Assembly: GCA_903845195.1 (NCBI GenBank)
Contig: CAIMWO010000033.1
Location: 66,347 to 130,346, forward strand
DNA length: 64,000 nt
Direction of reading: 5' to 3'
From: an uncultured Phycisphaerales bacterium
Lineage (GTDB): Bacteria > Planctomycetota > Phycisphaerae > WQYP01
Shown: piece after piece, positions 46,654 to 56,402 of the stretch
Layout: the number at the start of each line of letters is the position of its first letter
Numbering within the stretch: position 1 is the stretch's first letter
Position numbers and translations under genes: made by a program
The notes under the pieces: model-generated
Told to the model about the DNA's origin: nothing
Seen by the model: only the letters and a program-made list of their open reading frames with translations
Database searches by the model: none

Positions 46654-46776
46654 AATTTATGGAGAGCGGGAATCTGACTAAAAACTGTTTTATAACCTAG
46701 GTTTCGGGTCGAAACCCCAGTTGTTTCTGAGGGCTTTTTGGAGTTATGAAATCGTCTTTGACGAGTTGCCGCCAAG

Positions 46777-47634
46777 TTAGCGTTGAATCCACGGCGCGAT
46801 GTAGTGGGCGAGGTATTTTTCTCCGCCGGAGGAGATGTGGCCGCCCCAGTTGTGGCAGGTGTCGGCCATTTCTTTGGTCCAGCAGAGCTGGTAGAGTTTT
46901 TCGTCGTAGATTTGGCGGTCTTCGGCAGTGAGGGTTTCGGGGACTGCGAAGCCGGCGCATCCGCAGGCGGGGGTGAATCGGCGATCGGTGGTGCCGAAGA
47001 GCGACGTTCCCCAGTTCAGGATGACGAAGTCTTTGGGCGAGTAGGAATTCAAGATGCCTTTGCGGGTTTTTCGCAGGGCGCTGGCGAGGTTGTACTGGGG
47101 CGAGAGCGCGCCGCCGAGGAGAACGATGCCGTCGATCATGCGGCCATCGGGGAGGGCTTCGGCGGTGAAGACGGTGATGCCGGCGCCACCGGACTGGGCG
47201 ACGAGGTGCACGGGGCGGCCGGGGTATTGGTCTTGGTAGTTCATGATTTCGCGGGCGAGGTCCTGGGCGCGGCGGCGGTTGCGGTCGAGGCGGGTGAGGT
47301 TGGCGAGGTAGCCGCCGGGGAAGGGGAGTCCCCAGTTGAAGACGCGGATGGCGCCGCGTACGCCGCCGTCGAGGAGGCCGTCGCACATGCCGTAGGTGAA
47401 GACGGATTCGGATTCGATGCCGGGGAGGACGAGGGTGAGACCTTCATCGAGGCGCGAGGCGTCGAGGGAGCGCGGCTGGACGAGGCCGAGGCCGCGGCGA
47501 ATCCAGAGCGAGGCGAAGCGTGCGCGGAGGACGGTGTAATCGTGGACTTGGCCGGCGAGGCGCCGGAGCATTGGCGGGAGTTCCGGTTTGCGAAGAGCAC
47601 GCGTGGAGGAGTTCGGTGCGGAGAGAATGGTCAC
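46777..47634 (-). CDS. Alpha/beta-hydrolase-like protein
   Basis: RPVHLVAQSGGAGITVFTAEALPDG nucleophile-elbow-like GxSxG variant (AQSGG), LGGALSPQYNL. Confidence 0.6.
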   Translation of the reverse strand: MTILSAPNSSTRALRKPELPPMLRRLAGQVHDYTVLRARFASLWIRRGLGLVQPRSLDASRLDEGLTLVLPGIESESVFTYGMCDGLLDGGVRGAIRVFNWGLPFPGGYLANLTRLDRNRRRAQDLAREIMNYQDQYPGRPVHLVAQSGGAGITVFTAEALPDGRMIDGIVLLGGALSPQYNLASALRKTRKGILNSYSPKDFVILNWGTSLFGTTDRRFTPACGCAGFAVPETLTAEDRQIYDEKLYQLCWTKEMADTCHNWGGHISSGGEKYLAHYIAPWIQR

Positions 47635-47895
47635 ATCAGCCTCGGACTGCGAATTGCAGGAATAATGAGCGGTCGGTTAAGGAAGCGACAACGGGTCGTA
47701 AAGGCCGCAATCTATCGGTGAAATAATAGGCCTCACTTCATCTGACTTTATTCCTGCCGACACCGAATGCAAACATTTCTGGTTGCGAACTTGCAGATTT
47801 AGCGCGGGGTTCGGGTAATGGCTGGAGTTTGGTGGGATGCTGCATACAGCCACGGCCCAGAACGCACGCAAGATGCCCGGCTGTGGGGGGGGGGA

Positions 47896-48786
47896 TCAGA
47901 TTTGCGGTCGGACGACTTTCCAGGCAAGGCCGAGGCGTTCCATGAGGAGGATGGTGTAGTAGGTGAGGTCGATTTCGTACCACTTCATGCCGTGGGCGGC
48001 GGAGCGTTGCTGATGGTGGTGATTGTTGTGCCAGCCCTCGCCGAAGGAGATGAGAGCGACCCACCAGTTGTTCTTGGAGCCGTCGGCGGTGTCGAAGTTG
48101 CGATAGCCCCAGGTGTGGGCGGCGGAGTTGACGAACCAGGTGGCGTGGTAGATGAGTACGATGCGGAGGATGCCGGGCCAGAAGAACCACGCGGCGGCTT
48201 CATGCCAGCCACCGATGAGGTAGCCGATGAAGCCGAGTCCGGCGAGAACCGCGAGTTGGGGCGTCCACCAGAGGTATTCGATCCAGCGGATGACGGGGTC
48301 GCGCATGAGGTCTTTGGCGAAGTTGCGCGGGGCATGGTGGGGGCGCGCGGAGTAAATGATCCAGAAGATGTGGGACCAGGCGAAGCCGTCGTTGGGGGAG
48401 TGAGGATCGCCGGGTTGATCGGACTCGGCATGGTGGAGGCGGTGCGTGCCGACCCATGTGGCGGGTCCGCCCTGCCAGGAGAGTACCCCCAGGAGCGTGA
48501 GAGCATACTTGATGGGTCTGTAGGTCTGGAAGCTGGCATGGGTGAGGAGGCGGTGATAGCCGAGGGTGATGCCCCAGGCGCCGCAGGCCCAGCAGGTGGC
48601 GAAGAAGGCGATGAGGGACCAGAGCGAGAAGTAGAAGAAAGCGGGGATGCAGAGGATGTGGAGGATGATGAAGAAGATGACGAAGAACCACTTGACGCGG
48701 ACTTCTTGGCCATCGCGCATCTGTTTGCGAAGTAAGCGGAGGAAACGCACGTAACACCTCGAAAGAATGCCGTAGGACCGCGGCAT
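47896..48786 (-). CDS. Fatty acid desaturase (acyl-CoA delta-9-like)
   Basis: LGYHRLLTHASFQ (HxxxxH), THRLHHAESDQPGDPHSP (HxxHH), EGWHNNHHHQQRSAAHG (HxxHH). Confidence 0.95.
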   Translation of the reverse strand: MPRSYGILSRCYVRFLRLLRKQMRDGQEVRVKWFFVIFFIILHILCIPAFFYFSLWSLIAFFATCWACGAWGITLGYHRLLTHASFQTYRPIKYALTLLGVLSWQGGPATWVGTHRLHHAESDQPGDPHSPNDGFAWSHIFWIIYSARPHHAPRNFAKDLMRDPVIRWIEYLWWTPQLAVLAGLGFIGYLIGGWHEAAAWFFWPGILRIVLIYHATWFVNSAAHTWGYRNFDTADGSKNNWWVALISFGEGWHNNHHHQQRSAAHGMKWYEIDLTYYTILLMERLGLAWKVVRPQI

Positions 48787-49059
48787 TCAGACGCGAGGGC
48801 CGTGGCGCGGACGGGAAAAGAACACGTGTTATTGTAGTCTCTTGCCGGAGGGGTTGTAAGGGAAATCAGGACAAAAAGGTTTGGATTTGAGGGGCGGCAT
48901 CGTCATGACGGCATGATGACATGATGCCTCGATGGAAGATGAGGACGTTTCACGGCTCAAGGCTCAGGTTTTCGAGGATGGGTGGGGGGTATGGCGTATG
49001 CGGGAGTTCGCGTGGGTATTTATTGCCATGGCGGTGGGTGTGGGGTATTGTCGGCGGGT

Positions 49060-49410
49060 ATGAAGATGAAGATGCAAATTTTGGTGGCGGGTGTGGTAGC
49101 GTGCGGGGTGGGGATTGCGATTGGAGGGTGCGGACAGCAGACGCGACGCGCGCCGGAGTTGAGCGAGACGACGGCACCGGCTCCGGTGGCGGAAAGGCCG
49201 AACTGGGTGGTGCGGGCGGCGGATGGAACGTGGCAGGCGGTGCAGGCGCCGGTGAAAATGATGACGGCGAAGCCGAAGGCGGCGAAGAAGAAAGAGGAGC
49301 CGGAAACGTATGAGCCGGCGGATGCGGTGATTATTCAGCGGCCAGCGGGAGAGGAGGGGGCGGAGTCTGCGGGGGCGGAGCCGGCGACGCAGGCGGGCAC
49401 GCGGCCGTGA
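49060..49410 (+). CDS. Small putative lipoprotein
   Basis: MKMKMQILVAGVVACGVGIAIGGCGQQT lipobox. Confidence 0.6.
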   Translation: MKMKMQILVAGVVACGVGIAIGGCGQQTRRAPELSETTAPAPVAERPNWVVRAADGTWQAVQAPVKMMTAKPKAAKKKEEPETYEPADAVIIQRPAGEEGAESAGAEPATQAGTRP

Positions 49411-49437
49411 AGGGGATGGTCAGCGCAGGACTTATCA

Positions 49438-51072
49438 CTAGCGTTTTTTCACTTGGCGCAGGGTTTCCAGATAAGCGTCGATCAGACGATGGATGCGGCT
49501 GCTCTGGGTGATGATGAGTTGGCCGTTGGTCTCGCGGATGGAGCCGATGGTCCCGCCATTGTCGCGCCAGGTGTCGGTAGCGCAATTCTTCTGAATGCCC
49601 GCGACAAGGTCTTGCAGGGCTTTCTGTGGATTGCCGCTGGCGAGAACGATGTCGCGAACGTCGTAGACGCGAGTCATTGTGTTTCTGTCGAGATCGCTGC
49701 GTGTCGAGATGGTCAACGCGCCTTCGTCGATGACAGAATCGAGGAGGTCGCCGCCGGCCGCGGCCAGAACCTTGGTGACCACGGTGCGCAAGGTCAGATG
49801 GGATGCGTTCAACGTGATCGGCTTGGATTTGTCGATACCGGCGTCTTGCAGCGCTCTCCAGTTGACGAAAATATTAACGTTTGGCTTGCCGGCGTTTCGT
49901 AGCGCGTTTATGCATGTTTCAAACGGCGTCTGGTCGAACTTCACATCCGGCAAGACTTGATCGAGGGCCTTCTCCAGCGGGACCGGTTCGGGTGGAACTT
50001 CCTTGCCCGCAGCGCGACAACGAGCGGCAAGGCGCGATATTTCGCTCCGCAACGATTCGATCTGACGCGTTTGCTGCAGGATGGCCGTTCTGCAGGCTTG
50101 AATGGCCCGGTCTGGGTCGCTCGCTTCCAACTGTTTAATACAGCTTTCGACCATCGGCATGATCAGCGGAGATTGCGTAACCGTCATGTTCTTCCCGGAC
50201 ATGCTGATGGTTCCCGATCCGCCCACATCCTTCCAACTCGCCGGATCGACGTTTGCCTGGATCGTGTGCATGAGATCTGCCTGACTGGCGGCGAGGTTGG
50301 TGTTGCGCGGTAGCAAGGTGGATATGTCGAATACGCGGGTGATGGGGTGCTTGGCGAACTCCTCGAGCGTCGACACGCGTACGGTGGCATTGTCGACGAT
50401 GTAGACGAGGCGAGTCTCGACGGAGACCTGGCTGAGAATGGTTTGCAGCGCTTTGCTGACCGGGATGCTGGTGAGTTTGCAGTTCACCGGTGTTTTTTTG
50501 GTAATGCCGGTGGCTTCGAGGGTCTTCCAGTCGATGACGAGATTGAGCCGTGCCGCGTCCTTGAGCCAGTCCAAGGATTCGCTCAGCGGAGCGTTATCGA
50601 AAATAACTTTCGGAAGAGCGAACTTGAGCTTCTCATCGGCGGTGAGGTTTTTGGCCGGCTGGGTGGCGGCTTGCGTGGTCGGGGCGGTTTGCGCATCGCC
50701 GGCAAGATTCCTGAGCATGGCGACATACTTGGAGAGCGTGCTGATTTCGCTTCCCTGCTCAGCCATCTTGGCGTTGAGCTTCCGGACCTCGGAGATTTTC
50801 TCCGCCGGCGTTTGCTGCGCCTGGAGCAGCGTGGGTAGCGTCAAACAGGACGAGAACAAAACACGAGGTGCGAAGCATCGCGGTTTTCTCCTGAGGTCGG
50901 AAATGGGTGGGCGATGATCTGCAAGATAGTGTGACGCGTAGACTTGTTCAAGCATTCCTCCGTGAGGCATTCCTCCGTGAGGCGATTGGCAAGCGACCCG
51001 CGTTCGTTTACCTTGACGTGCTTGGCTCGAAGGCACGTTTTTTCCGCAAGGAGGTTGTTGTGGCCAATACAT
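49438..51072 (-). CDS. Secreted protein with two STN-like repeat modules; true start uncertain
   Basis: Internal duplication: [41 protein letters not shown] and [43 protein letters not shown]. Confidence 0.7.
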   Translation of the reverse strand: MYWPQQPPCGKNVPSSQARQGKRTRVACQSPHGGMPHGGMLEQVYASHYLADHRPPISDLRRKPRCFAPRVLFSSCLTLPTLLQAQQTPAEKISEVRKLNAKMAEQGSEISTLSKYVAMLRNLAGDAQTAPTTQAATQPAKNLTADEKLKFALPKVIFDNAPLSESLDWLKDAARLNLVIDWKTLEATGITKKTPVNCKLTSIPVSKALQTILSQVSVETRLVYIVDNATVRVSTLEEFAKHPITRVFDISTLLPRNTNLAASQADLMHTIQANVDPASWKDVGGSGTISMSGKNMTVTQSPLIMPMVESCIKQLEASDPDRAIQACRTAILQQTRQIESLRSEISRLAARCRAAGKEVPPEPVPLEKALDQVLPDVKFDQTPFETCINALRNAGKPNVNIFVNWRALQDAGIDKSKPITLNASHLTLRTVVTKVLAAAGGDLLDSVIDEGALTISTRSDLDRNTMTRVYDVRDIVLASGNPQKALQDLVAGIQKNCATDTWRDNGGTIGSIRETNGQLIITQSSRIHRLIDAYLETLRQVKKR

Positions 51073-52664
51073 TGTCAGCTTGGGATCGGTATAAGAAATA
51101 TCTGTGCGTTTGTCCGTCGGTGGGGATGACGGTGGATAGTTCGCGGATGAATTTTGGGGAGGACTACTTGGGGAAGATGACGCCAGCGCTGGAAAAGGCG
51201 TTCGGGGCGATGGATCGGCTGGAGGCGGGGGCGATTGCCAATCCGGATGAAAAGCGGATGGTGGGGCATTATTGGTTGCGCGATGCGGAGCGGGCGCCGA
51301 CGGCGGAGTTGCGTGCGGCGATTACGGGGACGGTAGAGAAGATCAAACGGTTTGTGGGAGAAGTGCATGCGGGCAAGCGTGCCGGGCAGGGCGGAAAGTT
51401 TACGAATGTGCTGGTCGTGGGGATTGGCGGGTCGGCGCTGGGACCGCAGTTTGTGGCCGACGCACTGACGACGGCGGGGGACAAGATGCGGGTGTTCTTT
51501 TTTGACAACACGGATCCGGATGGGATGGATCGGGAATTGGCGCGGATCAGCCTGGCGGATGGCTTGTCGAAGACGTTGGTGGTGGTGATCTCCAAGAGCG
51601 GCGGGACGAAGGAGACGCGGAACGGCATGCTGGCGGCGGCGGCGGCGTACAAGGTGGCTGGACTGAGCTTTGCCAAGCATGCGGTGGCGGTGACGGGGGA
51701 GGGATCGGAGCTGGATAAGGTGGCGGTGAGCGAGGGGTGGCTGGAACGTTTTCCGATGTGGGATTGGGTGGGCGGGCGGACGAGCGTGACGTCGGCGGTG
51801 GGATTGCTGCCGGCGGCGCTGCAGGGGTTGGATATCGACGCGCTGCTGGCGGGAGCACGCGAGATGGATGGGGTGACGCGGGTGCATGATGCGAAAAAGA
51901 ATCCGGCGGCGATGCTGGCGCTGATGTGGTATCACGCGGGCTGTGGCAAGGGGCTGAAGGATATGGTGGTGCTGCCGTACAAGGATCGGCTGCTGCTGTT
52001 CAGCCGGTATTTGCAGCAGTTGGTGATGGAATCGCTGGGCAAGGAAAAAGATCTGGCGGGCAACGTGGTGCTGCAGGGGATCGCGGTGTACGGCAACAAG
52101 GGCTCGACGGATCAGCATGCGTATGTGCAGCAGTTGCGGGAGGGGATCAACAACTTTTTTGTGACGTTCATTGAGGTGCTGAAGGATCGGGCGGTGGGCG
52201 ATGCTGGGAATTCGGCGGCGATGATCGTGGAGCCGGATGTGACGAGCGGTGATTATCTGCATGGATTTTTCCAGGGGACGCGCAGCGCGCTGGCGGAGAA
52301 GGGGCGGGAGAGTTTGACCATCACGGTAGACGAGTTGAATGCGAAGACCATTGGGGGATTGATTGCGCTGTTTGAACGCGCGGTGGGGTTGTATGCGGAG
52401 CTGGTGGGGATCAATGCGTATCACCAGCCGGGCGTGGAGGCGGGCAAGAAGGCGGCGGGGGTGGTGATCGCGCTGCAGTTGAAGGTGCTGAAGCATTTGC
52501 GTTCAGGCAAGAGCGGCACTGCGGAAGAGATAGCGACGGCGATCGGCGCGGCGGGCGAGGTGGAGACGGTGCATCTGACGCTACGGCACCTGGCGGCGAA
52601 TCCGGAGCACAAGGTGGCGGCGAGCGGGACGGATGTGGTTGGCTGCGTGTATCGGGCCGGATGA
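51060..52664 (+). CDS. pgi: Glucose-6-phosphate isomerase
   Basis: [76 protein letters not shown] start after AAGGAGGTTGTT. Confidence 0.96.
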   Translation: MANTLSAWDRYKKYLCVCPSVGMTVDSSRMNFGEDYLGKMTPALEKAFGAMDRLEAGAIANPDEKRMVGHYWLRDAERAPTAELRAAITGTVEKIKRFVGEVHAGKRAGQGGKFTNVLVVGIGGSALGPQFVADALTTAGDKMRVFFFDNTDPDGMDRELARISLADGLSKTLVVVISKSGGTKETRNGMLAAAAAYKVAGLSFAKHAVAVTGEGSELDKVAVSEGWLERFPMWDWVGGRTSVTSAVGLLPAALQGLDIDALLAGAREMDGVTRVHDAKKNPAAMLALMWYHAGCGKGLKDMVVLPYKDRLLLFSRYLQQLVMESLGKEKDLAGNVVLQGIAVYGNKGSTDQHAYVQQLREGINNFFVTFIEVLKDRAVGDAGNSAAMIVEPDVTSGDYLHGFFQGTRSALAEKGRESLTITVDELNAKTIGGLIALFERAVGLYAELVGINAYHQPGVEAGKKAAGVVIALQLKVLKHLRSGKSGTAEEIATAIGAAGEVETVHLTLRHLAANPEHKVAASGTDVVGCVYRAG

Positions 52665-52671
52665 TATTCGA

Positions 52672-53787
52672 TCAGCTTTCTGCCGCGTGCTTGAAATCAG
52701 CGGAGGCGAAGCGATCGAGCCAGGGGCGGATGGCGGATTCATCGGTCATGACACTGGACCATGGGCGGTAGTGGACGCCGGTTCCGATGCCGGTGCGCTG
52801 CAGCAGATTGAAGACATCCTGAAACGGGCTTGGGCCAATGATCTGCGTTTTCTTGCCGGCGGCGAGGATGCGTTCGTAGACCTCGGGCCACTGGGGGCAG
52901 GGCGGCGCGCCATCGCCGGGCACCCATTGCACGCCGGCGAGATGATCGAGTGACAAGATCGCGTCGAGGTGGGGCAACTGTCCTTTGCCGTCGAGATGGT
53001 AGAACGCGTGATCCAGGCGGCGGGTGGAGGCGGCGAGTTCGGGGAGAGCGAATTTTCGGAACATCTCCGGGCCGATCATGTAGCTGAAATCGCATTGCAG
53101 CATGTAATAGGGGAGGTCGCTATAGATGTTGCACCATGCGGAATAGCCGGGGTTTTGTGGTTGTAGGATGGCGTTGATTTCGTTGAAGAAGCGATGCCAG
53201 AGAGAGTGGGCCTCGCCGAGGACGCGTGTGACTTCATCAGGATGATCGTAGAGATCCAGAAGCAGGCCATCAGAGGGGCGGAAGGTGGAGAGCACATCGA
53301 GGTTGCCGCCGAGATCGGTCATGGAGACTAGCACCTGGCCTTGCCAACGTTTCATCATGGCGGCGCAGAGTTCCTTGATGCGGCGTAGCAAGGGGTTGTC
53401 CGGATCGTATTCCAGATGCAGTTCGGTGATCGGCAGATTACGGGTAGGGTGAAACCAGACGCGTCCGCTGGAATTGTCGAGCCTGGCGCCGAGAAATGCG
53501 GCCATGACGCCGGGGCCGAAGCAATCCATGCTACAAAGCGGGTAGGCATCGCCCAGGTAAACACGACGGGAGAGTTCCCAGTCTAGACGATCGACGATGG
53601 CGTCCGCGGGAATCAACAGGTCTGCGCAGGTGGCCTGCGAAAGAAGCGGTGCGGCCGGCATCGGGCGACCGGGATCGCGGTGATAGAGTTCCACAGCGAC
53701 CAGAGGACGGGTCAGACGGCCGGTCCACCAGTCTCGATAGGTGTTGCGCAACTGTTCCCAGCGCTGCGGCGTGAAGTCGATGGCCAT
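52672..53787 (-). CDS. Uroporphyrinogen decarboxylase-superfamily protein
   Basis: HAFYHLDGKGQLPHLDAILSLDHLAGVQWVPGDGAPPCPQWPEVYERILAAGK; URO-D-like C-terminal barrel. Confidence 0.7.
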   Translation of the reverse strand: MAIDFTPQRWEQLRNTYRDWWTGRLTRPLVAVELYHRDPGRPMPAAPLLSQATCADLLIPADAIVDRLDWELSRRVYLGDAYPLCSMDCFGPGVMAAFLGARLDNSSGRVWFHPTRNLPITELHLEYDPDNPLLRRIKELCAAMMKRWQGQVLVSMTDLGGNLDVLSTFRPSDGLLLDLYDHPDEVTRVLGEAHSLWHRFFNEINAILQPQNPGYSAWCNIYSDLPYYMLQCDFSYMIGPEMFRKFALPELAASTRRLDHAFYHLDGKGQLPHLDAILSLDHLAGVQWVPGDGAPPCPQWPEVYERILAAGKKTQIIGPSPFQDVFNLLQRTGIGTGVHYRPWSSVMTDESAIRPWLDRFASADFKHAAES

Positions 53788-53794
53788 GGGTCTC

Positions 53795-54655
53795 CTAACT
53801 GACAGATGTCCCGGCAGCGGCGGATTCCAGGGGCGACGCTGCATCCACTGCGGCCGGGGGACGGCGTGGCGGAATGGGTTGGAGAATTTTGCGGCGTTCG
53901 GGGGTGAGCCGGGCCAGAAGTTCGGGCGAATATTGATAGCCGTAGCGGGTGTTACCCCAGCTCGGCCCGTAGCGCTGGATCACCACGCGCCGTTCGCCGG
54001 GATTGGTGCGGGAACTGGCGCCGTGGCAGAGGGCATCGACGAATAACAGGGCATCGCCGGCCTTGAGGTGGACCTGGATGGAGCCCTCGACATTGTCGAC
54101 GCGTTGCAGCTCGCCTTTTTCATCTTTCCAAGCGATGTGCGGCGGCGCGAAGTTGGCTTTGTGGCTGCCGGGGATGACGACGGTGCCGCCATCGCCGGGG
54201 CCGACATCGGTCAAGGCCAGAAGGATGTTGACTTGGCCGCAGCGGAATTGGCCATTAACGAACCGGTATTGGTTTCGGACCACACCGTCCTGCCCGCCAG
54301 AGTGGATGGGGAAGAATCCGCCGCGGCGGCGAATGGAGGCAAAGCACTCGTCGATGAAGAGACCTGCGACGTAGCTCTTATCTTCGCCGCAGTAGCGCTG
54401 TACGCGGCTGATCCAGGAGGGGTGATCGATGAGGCGTTCGAAGGGAGCGCCGGCCTCGACGATGTTCTGCAGCTCGACTCCGGCGTCGCCGTTGTTGTCG
54501 AAACGCTGGACGTTGCCGTGCCATTGGCCCCATTCGAGCTGGGGAAAATTGTCGAGGGCGTGATTGAGTTCACGGATGTGGGCGGGATCGACGGCATTCT
54601 TCAGGATGAGATAACCTTGTAAGTCGAACAGATAGTCTTGCACATCGTAAGGCAT
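53795..54655 (-). CDS. Phytanoyl-CoA dioxygenase family protein
   Basis: FDLQGYLILKNAVDPAHIRELNHALD, GQVNILLALTDVGPGDGGTVVIPGSHKANF, DALLFVDALCHGASSRTNPGERRVVIQRYGP. Confidence 0.92.
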   Translation of the reverse strand: MPYDVQDYLFDLQGYLILKNAVDPAHIRELNHALDNFPQLEWGQWHGNVQRFDNNGDAGVELQNIVEAGAPFERLIDHPSWISRVQRYCGEDKSYVAGLFIDECFASIRRRGGFFPIHSGGQDGVVRNQYRFVNGQFRCGQVNILLALTDVGPGDGGTVVIPGSHKANFAPPHIAWKDEKGELQRVDNVEGSIQVHLKAGDALLFVDALCHGASSRTNPGERRVVIQRYGPSWGNTRYGYQYSPELLARLTPERRKILQPIPPRRPPAAVDAASPLESAAAGTSVS

Positions 54656-54729
54656 GGATTTCAGCTCCGTATGCAGTAAATGTTGTTGACGTACGCACGC
54701 TCTTGGTGAAAAATATCATGTATTGCTGA

Positions 54730-55623
54730 ATGATAAATGCCCATTTTGTTGAAAAAGGTACGAAAATGTTGCATCTGATGCAGACGCCGACCTGGCGGGC
54801 TGAGCATTACCGGATCGCCGGGCCGGTACGGTGGGACGGAAAAATGCCGTCGCTCTATGTGTCGCTTCTGGGACGGTTCTTCAGTACGGGGCGGTTTGTC
54901 TACCAGCAGGTGTCGCCGAGTTTTGTGATTCACGTGGTGGAATCGGGCCGTGGCGTGATGAAGGCGGACGGCAAGGCGTACGATGTCGGGCCGGGGGACG
55001 CGTTCGCGTTTTTTCCCGGCTGTCATTACGACTATCACGATGCGCCGGCCACACCGTGGCGTTATACATGGATCACACTGGATGGCTCGCAGGCGCGGGC
55101 GAGTTTTCGGCAGATCGGGCTGACCGAACGCCAGCCGCTGATGCATCCGCATCCGACGATCGGAATCGAGAAGCTCCTGGCAGAAATTCAGGAAACGTAC
55201 GCGCAGCCGGTGGTCTCGGCCAGCTATGCCATTGCCTCCGGCTGGCGGCTGATGGATGCACTTGCGACGAAGCGTGCGGCGGAAGCCCAGCGTCCACAGG
55301 GCGTCGCCGAGGCGGCGCGATTCTTGATCGATCGGCACGCGATGGAAGTGTTGACGGTCGAAGGTTTGGCGAGCCAACTGCAGGTGAGTCGATCGGCATT
55401 GTTCCGGCATTTCCGCGAAGCGTACGGGGTGAGCCCGAAGCAACACCTCGATGCCGTGCGAATCGGGCGGGCGCAGCGATTGTTGCAACAATCTTCAGCA
55501 CCGCTGAAACAGATTGCCATGGCATGCGGTTTTGCCAGCAGTCGATATTTCATCGGGGCATTTCGCAAGCATTGCGGAGTGTCGCCGGGAGCGTGGCGGC
55601 AGGGGCGAAGGCGGCGGGCGTGA
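54730..55623 (+). CDS. AraC-family transcriptional regulator
   Basis: Cupin-like N-terminus GDAFAFFPGCHYDYHD; HTH: VEGLASQLQVSRSALFRHFREAYGVSPKQHLDAVRIGRAQRLLQQSSAPLKQIAMACGFASSRYFIGAFRKHCGVSPGAWR. Confidence 0.95.
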   Translation: MINAHFVEKGTKMLHLMQTPTWRAEHYRIAGPVRWDGKMPSLYVSLLGRFFSTGRFVYQQVSPSFVIHVVESGRGVMKADGKAYDVGPGDAFAFFPGCHYDYHDAPATPWRYTWITLDGSQARASFRQIGLTERQPLMHPHPTIGIEKLLAEIQETYAQPVVSASYAIASGWRLMDALATKRAAEAQRPQGVAEAARFLIDRHAMEVLTVEGLASQLQVSRSALFRHFREAYGVSPKQHLDAVRIGRAQRLLQQSSAPLKQIAMACGFASSRYFIGAFRKHCGVSPGAWRQGRRRRA

Positions 55624-55652
55624 TGCTGCCTCCACGCGGTGATCGACGAGTC

Positions 55653-56039
55653 TTAGCGGTCAGGGAATGTCAGATAACCGCCATAGTACCGATACGCTTC
55701 GTACAAACTGTTCCAGTGGTGGAAAGCCACAAGTGCTGGGAGAGGGAATATGCTCAGGTTCGCAACCAGGCCGATGGTGCCCCAGTGTCGCGGACGTTCC
55801 CAAAGCAGAGAGCGCGTTGCGTAGAATACGCCGATCGCGGCGAAGAGTATCGTGGCTGTCGTCAGAACGGTGGTCCTGGAAAATTGCCAGAAGTCCTCTG
55901 GTAGGCCGCATGGCAATAGGAACAGGACAATCATCATCAGCGCAGCGATGCACGCTCTGACATAGGATCGCAGTGCAAGAGTTGGCAAGAATCTAGGGGA
56001 GGGGCAAGCGTAATCCAACGGTTTGGTCATGATGTTCAT
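55653..56039 (-). CDS. Small membrane protein, unknown function
   Basis: Three hydrophobic segments; no family recognised. Confidence 0.5.
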   Translation of the reverse strand: MNIMTKPLDYACPSPRFLPTLALRSYVRACIAALMMIVLFLLPCGLPEDFWQFSRTTVLTTATILFAAIGVFYATRSLLWERPRHWGTIGLVANLSIFPLPALVAFHHWNSLYEAYRYYGGYLTFPDR

Positions 56040-56082
56040 CGCAATACGTCCACCAAATCGGACGTTGAGACGCCGCGATCAA

Positions 56083-56179
56083 GGACGGGCTACCGGCGGC
56101 ACCGGACGAAACGCGCTTATGGCTGCTTCCTTCCGGACCTGACCAGGTTCACGGTCCACCCGTGCACCGGGCCCGCCCA
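56083..56179 (-). ncRNA. ffs: Small bacterial SRP RNA (4.5S-like)
   Basis: Minus strand GGGCGGGCCCGGTGCACGGGTGGACCGTGAACCTGGTCAGGTCCGGAAGGAAGCAGCCATAAGCG: canonical CAGGTCCGGAAGGAAGCAGCC domain IV with closing stem. Confidence 0.93.
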
Positions 56180-56229
56180 TGATCGAGGCGTCATGGTGAC
56201 TGAATGATAGCCAAACGGGGCGGGAAAGA

Positions 56230-56271
56230 GAAGTAGGAAGCAAGAATCAAGAATTAAGAAGCAAGAAGGAA
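56230..56271 (+). repeat. Family-C repeat downstream of the MoxR-like gene's upstream region
   Basis: GAAGTAGGAAGCAAGAATCAAGAATTAAGAAGCAAGAAGGAATG. Confidence 0.8.
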
Positions 56272-56402
56272 TGAATAGTCGTTGACAGGGTGCGGTGAGT
56301 GGCTTTGGACGGGCCGATGGGGCCGTTCTTTGACCCTGCATGGGTCTAGCGCTAGAGTCTGCTTGAGATTCATCCTGTCCAGTTTTTCGTGTGGGGATTT
56401 TT

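Noticed and set aside
46699-46740. Terminator-like hairpin GGTTTCG-GGT-CGAAACC after the sigma-factor fusion gene
   Set aside because: Stem is short and the T-rich tract is separated from it; not strong enough to list.
51075-52496. 473-aa minus-strand ORF opposite pgi
   Set aside because: His/Arg-rich antisense shadow of pgi.
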